DNA from: Flavobacteriaceae bacterium
Lineage (GTDB): Bacteria; Bacteroidota; Bacteroidia; Flavobacteriales; Flavobacteriaceae
Direction: 5' to 3'
NCBI GenBank assembly: GCA_002702385.1
Contig: NZZF01000052.1
Location: forward strand, 18,818 to 24,684
Length of the DNA: 5,867 nucleotides
A program made the translations under genes and the position numbers. Position 1 is the stretch's first letter. Each line of letters starts with the position of its first letter. Positions 1-5,867 of this stretch are shown here, piece by piece. Below the pieces are notes generated by a model. It did no database searches. It was not told where the DNA came from and was given only the letters and a program-made list of their open reading frames with translations.

Positions 1-996
1 AGATATTACATCATATTCTTGAAATGTATAATCTATAAAAGCATGCAAAAAAATAAATTTAAATTTGACACCAATATTTTTACTTAGTTCATGAATTGAA
101 TAATCCAACTGAATTGGGTCTGATAGATTTACAGGAAATTTTGTATTGGTTTGAGAACTAAGATTGTATTCTAATTCATAATTACCAATAATATTAAAAG
201 AAGATTTACCACCAGAAATTCCAATTCCACCATATAGCTCAAAAATTGAGAAATTAAAAGAAGTTAAAAGCTGTGCTTTATAGTTTGAAATATCAAAACT
301 TGCATTTTGATTTGAACCTTTAAATGTCCCAGATGATTGAATGTCATAATTTATATTCATGAATGACATTGCTCCAAAAGCAGATAAATTCAAAGTTGGA
401 ATCTTATTCAAAAAACCAAAATATTGCAATAGATCATGTTTAATTCCAAATCCATAATTTGAAAAATATACTCCATTTCTATCGTACTCTGGTAAGTATC
501 TAATTGTAATTTCAGACTTAAGTGGTAATCCAACCGAAGCCTGAATTAAAGGAGAGGATATTATTCCTAATGGGAGCTTGTCTTTAATTCCACCAGGTGC
601 TATAAAAGTAGTAGTTATTTCAGGATGAAAAGAATTCTCAGGAATAGTTACAGAAAGCTCTTCATTTTTATTTTCTCCAAATAAGGTTGGAAGACGATTA
701 GCAGTTGATTCAATTAAATCAAAGTTTGAAATATCGAAGGACTTTTCACCTTCAGGAATTAATACTGTATTAAGAGATAGAGTTAAATCAAATCCTAATT
801 TTTTGTGAACTTTAGCTGTGGTATACCAACCCGAATTCATTAAATAAATTGAACCTTTCATAGCAGGTTGTAAATAACCTGAAAACAACTTTTTTGAGTC
901 ATCTTGAGCAGCTAAAAGAATATTTTCAATTCCAGCTTGTGAATAAAGTAAAGATGAAAAAAAGAAGATAAAAATTTTGAAAGTTCTTAATAGCAC
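1..996 (-). CDS. DUF6588-type secreted protein, 3' end cut by window
   Basis: The reading frame is open without a stop from just after the upstream gene's TAA down to base 1, giving at least 332 residues from a GTG at 996. There is no ATG until codon 46 (859-861), which lies inside the mature protein. The start must therefore be GTG 996 or TTG 1002. GTG gives a good signal peptide: basic RTFK, a hydrophobic core IFIFFFSSLLYS, and likely cleavage near SQ/A (residues 19-21). The mature part is rich in alternating hydrophobic and polar residues and in Gly/aromatic pairs, suggesting an outer-membrane or periplasmic beta-rich protein. Residues around 182-220 (GFGIKHDLLQY, then IPTLNLSAFGAMSF) resemble the conserved core of DUF6588 proteins of Bacteroidota, as I remember that family. 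Function is unknown. It lies 24 bp after the barrel gene and is probably cotranscribed with it. Family assignment is from memory of motifs, and the gene's end is not visible. Confidence 0.78.
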   Translation of the reverse strand, partial: MLLRTFKIFIFFFSSLLYSQAGIENILLAAQDDSKKLFSGYLQPAMKGSIYLMNSGWYTTAKVHKKLGFDLTLSLNTVLIPEGEKSFDISNFDLIESTANRLPTLFGENKNEELSVTIPENSFHPEITTTFIAPGGIKDKLPLGIISSPLIQASVGLPLKSEITIRYLPEYDRNGVYFSNYGFGIKHDLLQYFGFLNKIPTLNLSAFGAMSFMNINYDIQSSGTFKGSNQNASFDISNYKAQLLTSFNFSIFELYGGIGISGGKSSFNIIGNYELEYNLSSQTNTKFPVNLSDPIQLDYSIHELSKNIGVKFKFIFLHAFIDYTFQEYDVIS

Positions 997-1020
997 AATC
1001 AAAATTAAAAAATAATTAGC

Positions 1021-3789
1021 TTATTTAAGCTTTCCTCCCCCTTGATTTCCTCTAGGTCTAGCACCAGAACCGCCTTTTTGATTTTCTGATTTTTTTGAAG
1101 ATCCACCTATTGCAGTCAAATCATATTTAAGTTTAAATAAAATATATCTTGGCTGAATTATGTACATTCTCGTTTGAGACGATAATTGATTTGCTGAGTC
1201 TCTGTTAATCGATTGATCATTCAAAAGATTGGTAACTCCAACACTGTATTCCCATTTAGAACCTTCTTTTTCATAGGAAAGATCTGCATCCCAAAATCTA
1301 AAATTATTTAAGGTTTGATCTTGATTTTTATAGCGGTTATAACTGTACTCAGTATTGAAAACAAATCCTTTTCCAAAATAAGCATCAATTTCTATATATG
1401 GTGTTTCTTGATAAAAAATATTTTCTACATCATTATTGGTATACTTGTTTACACTATATCTATAACCAATTTCAATATTTGGCTTATCTCTAAAATTAGT
1501 AGCAAGACTTGCATTGTAATTTTGACCTAAGTTTTCAGTTTTTGTAACTCTATTATTAATTACATTATTGAATTCACTAAAATTATATCTTACACCAATT
1601 TCACCCTTTAGATTTTTAGTTCTTTTATCTATCCTACCATTAACAGAATAGGATTCAACAGGAAAACTCGAGTTTGTTGGTTTTCTTACTGAATTTATAC
1701 CAACAAGAGTAGTTCTAGATTGGATTGAATTAGATCTCTTAGAATAATTAGCTCCAGCAAAAATATTTGTAAATGTAAATTGATTGATACTTCTATAATT
1801 TAAATTATAGTTTATTACTTTACCAGCCTCTAGCTCTGGTTCACCTTGAAATAAACTATTGTAATTATTAAAGACATATGCTCTGGCTAGATTATTAACA
1901 TCAGTAAACTGAGTTGTTTCTCTATATGTGAGTCTTAAACTTTCTGTTTGCTTGAATTGCATATTAATTCTAAAATCTGGACGCACATCATTAATTTTTG
2001 TTTCAAAATAATCTCCATATTGATTATTGTTAGTGTTGTATGAGTGAAAAGTTAGTCCAGGATCAAATGTAAAAATACCTGTTTTTAACCTGTACTTTAA
2101 AGCCACATATGTATCTGTAAAGTTAAAATCCACATCATTAACAAATAATTCATCTGAAAAGTTTTTAATTTGACCACTATCTAATGTTTGAAAGAAGTTT
2201 GATGCATACTGTTGTTTTACATCAGTAACTCCTAGTGTTATATTAATATTTGATTGATCATTAATTAAATAATAATAATCAAACTTAGTTTCAAATTTTT
2301 TTGTTTTAATGTTCCTTGTTTGTGTTGTATTATATGAATTTTGATTAGTATCAAAATCTATTAAATTCAGAAATGGATTAAATTCTCTAACAACACTTCC
2401 TATTGGATCTTCTTCTTGATCAAGATGCTGAGCTTCAAGAGAAAATATATTTTTTTCTCCAGCTGTATAATACATCTTGAACTCTTGATTTAATGAGTAT
2501 GGTGTTTGAACCCTTCCAATATCTAAAAGTTCATTTACTCTGTTAGATCCCCTTCCGTACATTGAAGTAAGCTCAGTATTTTCGTTTTGATTACTTTGAT
2601 TTAAAAGTATATTATATTCCAATTGTAATACATCACTAGGTTCATATTCAACTGAAAATTTGTAAAGTTCTAATTCATTTTCCTGTAACACGTTTCTTCC
2701 TGTATCTTCAACTACACCATTTGTAAAGTAAGTTCTACTAATATTTTCCTCTAACTCATTAATATTTGAAGAAAATATACTAAATCCACTAATTTCAAGT
2801 CCTCTATCGTTAGAGACAGAAAAGTTTGTTGCTAATAATTCAGACTCAATTGATTTAGCTCTATTATTTTGCAAACTACCTATACCTCCAATATCAGATG
2901 ATATATTAATTGATGTTCCAGTTCTAGCATTTAAATTATTAAAACCACCTCCAAATCTGTAAAAATCTCTTCTTGACAATGGTGGTTGACCAATATCATT
3001 TGAATTACCGAGTACAGACATGTTAAAGTTTTTTGAATAATAAAAAACTTTAGGGGCAAAAAGATGAATATTATCAGGACCTGTTCCAGCTGTTATTTCA
3101 CCAAACCAAAATTTATCTTGACCATCTTTTAGTCTAATATTTAGAGCAAAATTATCTTCATTATTAGTGACACCTCTGAGCTGATTATTTTCTGTAAAAT
3201 TTCTTAAAACCTCAACCTTACCAACAGCTTTAGCTGGTAGATTTTGAGTTGCTAATTTCGAATCTCCATCAAAAAAGTCTTTTCCTTCAATTTGCACTTT
3301 TCTAACAACTTGGCCTTCAACTTCAATTTCACCATCATCATTGACCTCAATTCCAGGCATATTCTTTAAAACATCAGCTAATTTTTTTTCAGTACCAGTA
3401 TTAAATGCATCAGCACTGTAAACTATGGTATCACCCTTAATAGTTACAGGCATTTCATATACAATTTCTACCTCGTCAAGAGCTTCAGCTTGTTCTTCTA
3501 AAACAAAATTTCTTTGTAAATCCTCTGATAGAGTAAGATTAAATTCCATTGGTTGAAATCCAATAAAAGTCACCTTAATATTAAATTCCGTACCGTTTTT
3601 AAGGTTTAGATTATAAAATCCACTTTCATTTGAAATTCCAAAACCATCTAACACTTTAGTTTCATTATTGACTGCTATAACATTAGCACCCATAATAGGA
3701 TTTCCATCAATATCAGTTATGTTACCACTTATACTAGATTGTGAAAAAATGTAAAGTGGGAATAGCAGTATTATAAATATTTTTTTCAT
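1021..3789 (-). CDS. TonB-dependent-receptor-like outer-membrane beta-barrel protein
   Basis: A 922-residue protein from ATG 3789. A TTG six codons upstream (3807) is also in frame, but ATG begins a typical signal peptide (MKKIFIILLFPLYIFSQ), so I prefer it. Domains in order: a carboxypeptidase-regulatory-like Ig fold at about 19-97 (ISGNITD, GNPIMGANV, SGFYNLNL, KVTFIGFQP); a linker with a TonB-box-like LDEVEI (about 104-109); a plug-like domain at about 113-225 (TIKGDTIVYSADAF, LADVLKNMPGIEV, KVQIEGKDFFDGD, NLPA); then a long barrel of the OMP_b-brl_3 type to about 896. A basic Gly-rich tail of 26 residues follows the last strand and ends GGGKLK. Barrels of this kind are usually TonB-linked importers or related outer-membrane proteins. 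No SusD-like lipoprotein gene is adjacent, so a glycan-type SusCD pair is not supported. The substrate is unknown. The start lies 8 bp after the GLPGLI gene, with a GGAG (3802-3805) 12 bases before the ATG. Confidence 0.92.
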   Translation of the reverse strand: MKKIFIILLFPLYIFSQSSISGNITDIDGNPIMGANVIAVNNETKVLDGFGISNESGFYNLNLKNGTEFNIKVTFIGFQPMEFNLTLSEDLQRNFVLEEQAEALDEVEIVYEMPVTIKGDTIVYSADAFNTGTEKKLADVLKNMPGIEVNDDGEIEVEGQVVRKVQIEGKDFFDGDSKLATQNLPAKAVGKVEVLRNFTENNQLRGVTNNEDNFALNIRLKDGQDKFWFGEITAGTGPDNIHLFAPKVFYYSKNFNMSVLGNSNDIGQPPLSRRDFYRFGGGFNNLNARTGTSINISSDIGGIGSLQNNRAKSIESELLATNFSVSNDRGLEISGFSIFSSNINELEENISRTYFTNGVVEDTGRNVLQENELELYKFSVEYEPSDVLQLEYNILLNQSNQNENTELTSMYGRGSNRVNELLDIGRVQTPYSLNQEFKMYYTAGEKNIFSLEAQHLDQEEDPIGSVVREFNPFLNLIDFDTNQNSYNTTQTRNIKTKKFETKFDYYYLINDQSNINITLGVTDVKQQYASNFFQTLDSGQIKNFSDELFVNDVDFNFTDTYVALKYRLKTGIFTFDPGLTFHSYNTNNNQYGDYFETKINDVRPDFRINMQFKQTESLRLTYRETTQFTDVNNLARAYVFNNYNSLFQGEPELEAGKVINYNLNYRSINQFTFTNIFAGANYSKRSNSIQSRTTLVGINSVRKPTNSSFPVESYSVNGRIDKRTKNLKGEIGVRYNFSEFNNVINNRVTKTENLGQNYNASLATNFRDKPNIEIGYRYSVNKYTNNDVENIFYQETPYIEIDAYFGKGFVFNTEYSYNRYKNQDQTLNNFRFWDADLSYEKEGSKWEYSVGVTNLLNDQSINRDSANQLSSQTRMYIIQPRYILFKLKYDLTAIGGSSKKSENQKGGSGARPRGNQGGGKLK

Positions 3790-3797
3790 AAAGTTTT

Positions 3798-4601
3798 TTA
3801 TCTCCAAGAACCTCCTCTAGATCTTTGGCCTCTTTGCCACATTTCTCTAGCTTCTTGTCTTTTTTGATCTTGTAATGCTACGAAGTCAACATTATTAATT
3901 ACTTTACCTCTTTTAGGTCTTTTAATTTTTGATTTGTCACTCGGATTCATTACAATTTTGGTACATAGGATAGTTGTTTTATCATCATTTATTTCAAGAA
4001 TTAAGCCAGGTAAACCCTGATACCATGATGGACCAGTTGACACAGGTATATCAGGTGTAAACCATGCAACAACTTCAACTGTTTTAGTTTTTGGACTTTG
4101 GTTTTGATTTTGTGATCCAAAACTAAAAGTAGTTTCTTGAACTTCTTTTTCATATGTTGCTTTGTAACAATTATACTGTCCAATTTTCTTTGTCTCACCT
4201 GTCATTTTCCACTTTTTAATTTCAATAGGATCCGTTATCAAAAAGAATTTTCCCATCATTTCAGTTTCATTAACAGTGACTTTTTCTTGAGTATTCTTAT
4301 ATAATTTACCAATATTGTTGCCCATGTAGGTTGCCATCCAATTAAATCCTCCACCCTCTCCAACGTCAATTTTTTCTTGCTCGGAGTAAAAAGATTCAGT
4401 AGAATTAAATTCTAGTATATAGTTTTTCTCTGTATTTTTTTTAATCATATCATCTAAATAACCTTTACGACTTGCATAACGAGGATTATCCATCCAAGAT
4501 TTATCAACAGATAGTTTTGACATGTAATAAGCTTTCCCTTGAAATTCCTGCGAAAAAGTTGTTGTAAATGATAATAATATTAGGTAAAAAAGTTTTTTCA
4601 T
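3798..4601 (-). CDS. GLPGLI family secreted protein
   Basis: A 267-residue protein with an exact GLPGLI signature at residues 196-201, preceded by the usual lead-in AWFTPDIPVSTGP (179-191) and followed by LEI. This is diagnostic of the GLPGLI family (TIGR01200), found as paralogues across Bacteroidota and without an established biochemical role. The N-terminus MKKLFYLILLSFTTTFSQ is a signal peptide, so the mature protein is exported and probably periplasmic or outer-membrane associated. Cysteines at 145 and 213 could pair, but this is only inference. The C-terminal part from about 225 is strongly basic (KIKRPKRGK, then KRQEAREMWQRGQRSRGG) and ends SWR. It is the first gene of the minus-strand operon, 8 bp before the barrel gene. 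GLPGLI genes often sit beside barrels of this sort, which suggests the two products act together. No Shine-Dalgarno site is evident at ATG 4601. Confidence 0.95.
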   Translation of the reverse strand: MKKLFYLILLSFTTTFSQEFQGKAYYMSKLSVDKSWMDNPRYASRKGYLDDMIKKNTEKNYILEFNSTESFYSEQEKIDVGEGGGFNWMATYMGNNIGKLYKNTQEKVTVNETEMMGKFFLITDPIEIKKWKMTGETKKIGQYNCYKATYEKEVQETTFSFGSQNQNQSPKTKTVEVVAWFTPDIPVSTGPSWYQGLPGLILEINDDKTTILCTKIVMNPSDKSKIKRPKRGKVINNVDFVALQDQKRQEAREMWQRGQRSRGGSWR

Positions 4602-4665
4602 AATGATAATCTTAGTTATAGACTTTATTTATATAAAAAAGTTTAATTTATTTTTTAAAAGTTTT

Positions 4666-4697
4666 CAAATTATGTTTTATTTTAGTCTAAGTATCAA
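4666..4697 (-). promoter_or_regulatory. Candidate Bacteroidota-type promoter for the GLPGLI operon
   Basis: On the minus strand, a TTG (4697-4695, within TTTTTG) is followed after 21 bp by ATAATTTG (4673-4666). The Bacteroidota sigma-factor consensus is TTG, 17-23 bp, TAnnTTTG. The TTG, the spacing and the TTTG half match, but the leading TA is shifted by one base. Transcription would begin near 4659 and leave a leader of about 58 nt before ATG 4601. The upstream element lies next to the start codon of the divergent kinase gene. The rest of this 101-bp intergenic region (4602-4702) is A/T-rich with no clear operator, riboswitch or hairpin. This is a visual match in AT-rich DNA, so chance is possible. 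Confidence 0.35.
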
Positions 4698-4702
4698 AAA
4701 CC

Positions 4703-5308
4703 ATGCACATAGCAATAGCTGGAAATATTGGAGCTGGAAAAACTACCCTAACTGAAATGTTAGCCAGCCACTATAATTGGGAACCTCACTTTGAGGATGT
4801 CCTCAAGAATCCTTACTTAGATGATTTTTATGAAAGAATGGAAAGATGGTCGTTTAATTTGCAAATTTATTTTTTAAATAGCAGATTCAATCAAATGCTT
4901 GAATGTTCAAATAATGGTAAAAACACAATTCAAGATAGAACTATATATGAAGATGCCTACATATTTGCTCCAAATTTACAATCTATGGGATTGATGACTA
5001 ATAGAGATTTTGAAAATTATCAATCAATTTTCAATACATTAAACTCATTCGTTAAAGACCCTGACTTATTAATCTATCTAAGAAGTGGTATTCCAAATCT
5101 TGTAGATCAAATTCATAAAAGAGGAAGAGACTATGAAAACTCTATAAGTATTGAATATCTAAGTAGATTAAACGAAAGGTACGAAGCTTGGATTCAAAGC
5201 TATGACAAAAGTAACCTACTTGTAATTGAAGTTGACGATATTGATTTTGTGGAAAATAAAAATGATTTTCAATCAATTGTCAAAAAAATAGATTCAAAAC
5301 TTTCTTAA
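4703..5308 (+). CDS. Deoxynucleoside kinase (dNK/dCK-dGK family)
   Basis: A 201-residue cytosolic kinase that transfers phosphate from a nucleoside triphosphate to the 5'-hydroxyl of a deoxynucleoside, in nucleotide salvage. Visible motifs: P-loop GNIGAGKT at 7-14, with strand IAIA before it; FEDVLKNPYLDDFY at 30-43, where E31 is the likely catalytic or substrate-contacting acid; DRT at 78-80 (followed by IYEDAYIF), the family's DRS/ERS motif that positions the substrate; and an arginine-rich lid, HKRGRDYE, at 138-145. The length is normal for the bacterial family and all key residues are present. The DRT-IYEDA context resembles bacterial deoxyguanosine/deoxyadenosine kinases more than thymidine kinase, but preference among dA, dG and dC cannot be read from sequence with confidence. 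ATG 4703 starts directly on the first beta strand before the P-loop. It is preceded by an A-rich stretch and no Shine-Dalgarno site. It is divergent from the GLPGLI operon and convergent with hppA. Confidence 0.94.
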   Translation: MHIAIAGNIGAGKTTLTEMLASHYNWEPHFEDVLKNPYLDDFYERMERWSFNLQIYFLNSRFNQMLECSNNGKNTIQDRTIYEDAYIFAPNLQSMGLMTNRDFENYQSIFNTLNSFVKDPDLLIYLRSGIPNLVDQIHKRGRDYENSISIEYLSRLNERYEAWIQSYDKSNLLVIEVDDIDFVENKNDFQSIVKKIDSKLS

Positions 5309-5310
5309 AA

Positions 5311-5867
5311 TTATTGACTCTTAATTTCTGTTAACATTTCAACCACTGCACTTTGGTGTTGTTCACCAGAAATTTCAGCAGCTTTTAAAAGAAGTTCAGC
5401 TTTTGAACCGTAACATTTTTCAGTTTTTTCAGTGACTAAACCATTAACTTCAGATCTTGTAGTTATTGTTAAAGAACTTTCATTAGGATTTTCATCATTA
5501 ACTTCAAGAATTACATTTTTTTCAATATTCTTTAAATCATTATATTCAGAAAGTTCAGAAGCATGATCTCCAAGAATTGGAGCTATCACTAAACCAACTA
5601 AACAAGTTAACTTGATTAAGATATTCATAGATGGACCAGATGTGTCTTTAAAAGGATCTCCAACAGTATCTCCAGTTACAGCAGCTTTGTGTGCATCCGA
5701 ACCTTTCTTTTCAATCTTACCATTAATTTCAACCCCAGCTTCAAAAGATTTTTTTGCATTATCCCATGCACCTCCTGCGTTGTTTTGAAAAATTGCCCAC
5801 AATACACCAGAAACTGCAACACCAGCCATATAGCTACCAAGAGCCTCAGGTCCAATTAAAAATCCAA
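5311..5867 (-). CDS. hppA: Membrane-bound ion-translocating pyrophosphatase, C-terminal part
   Basis: The last 184 codons of a gene whose 5' end lies beyond the window. The frame stays open upstream of the internal Met at 5829 ([12 protein letters not shown] precedes it), so that Met is not the start. Membrane pyrophosphatases hydrolyse PPi in the cytosol and pump H+ or Na+ across the membrane. Seen here: helix 15 with [11 protein letters not shown] (fragment residues 29-39), then [15 protein letters not shown] (65-79), whose Asp and Lys residues line the Mg-PPi site, then the last helix [11 protein letters not shown] to VIAPILG (about 76-99). The catalytic motifs in view are intact. The residues that separate K+-dependent from K+-independent types, and most that bear on H+ versus Na+ pumping, lie outside the window. 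About 85 residues follow the final helix (100-184). They are hydrophilic, with a likely beta hairpin ([24 protein letters not shown]) and a terminal helix. The stop is 2 bp from the convergent kinase stop. Confidence 0.95.
   Translation of the reverse strand, partial: GFLIGPEALGSYMAGVAVSGVLWAIFQNNAGGAWDNAKKSFEAGVEINGKIEKKGSDAHKAAVTGDTVGDPFKDTSGPSMNILIKLTCLVGLVIAPILGDHASELSEYNDLKNIEKNVILEVNDENPNESSLTITTRSEVNGLVTEKTEKCYGSKAELLLKAAEISGEQHQSAVVEMLTEIKSQ

Noticed and set aside
1315..1530. 71-codon plus-strand open frame
   Set aside because: It lies entirely inside the barrel gene on the opposite strand. Its Ile/Phe-rich composition is what antisense AT-rich coding DNA gives, and it has no recognisable motif.
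1021..3789. SusC of a polysaccharide utilisation locus
   Set aside because: There is no SusD-like lipoprotein gene next to it and the plug motifs match the GLPGLI-associated barrel type. No glycosidase gene is in the window.
3790..3807. TTG start that would lengthen the barrel protein by six residues
   Set aside because: The ATG at 3789 starts a standard signal peptide and avoids a 10-bp overlap with the GLPGLI gene. The TTG adds MEIKNF before it with no benefit.
4001..4198. 65-codon minus-strand open frame
   Set aside because: It is an out-of-frame shadow inside the GLPGLI gene, Lys/Leu/His-rich with no domain and no start signal.
4629..4666. Inverted A/T runs (AAAAGTTTT and similar) as a terminator or operator
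   Set aside because: They are simple A/T runs of low complexity without a stable GC stem, and they lie between two gene starts, where a terminator is not expected.
4671..4678. TATGTTTT as a -7 element for the kinase on the plus strand
   Set aside because: It differs from TAnnTTTG at the final base, and no TTG lies 17-23 bp upstream in the poly-A/T stretch.
5821..5829. Met at 5829 as the start of a short membrane protein
   Set aside because: The frame continues upstream to the window edge with conserved pyrophosphatase sequence (GPEALGSY), so this is an internal Met of a truncated hppA.

Overview
This is an AT-rich window (roughly 30% GC by eye) from a member of the Bacteroidota, most likely a marine-type Flavobacteriia. 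The evidence is a GLPGLI family protein, an outer-membrane barrel with an N-terminal carboxypeptidase-regulatory-like domain, a DUF6588-type protein, signal peptides ending in 'FSQ' or 'YSQ', and A/T-rich translation starts without good Shine-Dalgarno sites. No rRNA, tRNA, insertion sequence, CRISPR array or phage gene was seen.

Layout. Positions 1-4601 hold three closely packed minus-strand genes, in transcription order: a GLPGLI family secreted protein (3798-4601), a large TonB-dependent-receptor-like outer-membrane barrel (1021-3789), and a DUF6588-type secreted protein (1-996) that runs off the left edge. Gaps are 8 and 24 bp, so they look like one operon for an envelope function of unknown substrate. 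A 101-bp A/T-rich divergent intergenic region (4602-4702) carries a plausible Bacteroidota-type promoter for this operon. Next comes a plus-strand deoxynucleoside kinase (4703-5308) of nucleotide salvage. Two bases beyond its stop, in convergent orientation, lies the 3' end of a membrane pyrophosphatase gene, hppA (5311-5867), which runs off the right edge.

How the parts relate. The three-gene operon is the least understood part. Both of its complete products carry basic, Gly/Arg-rich C-terminal tails, and the third gene lacks any usable ATG and seems to start at GTG or TTG. The kinase and the pyrophosphatase are ordinary metabolic genes, except that the pyrophosphatase has a C-terminal extension of about 85 residues after its last membrane helix. 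I see no clear evidence of a wholly new system. The envelope operon is the best lead.
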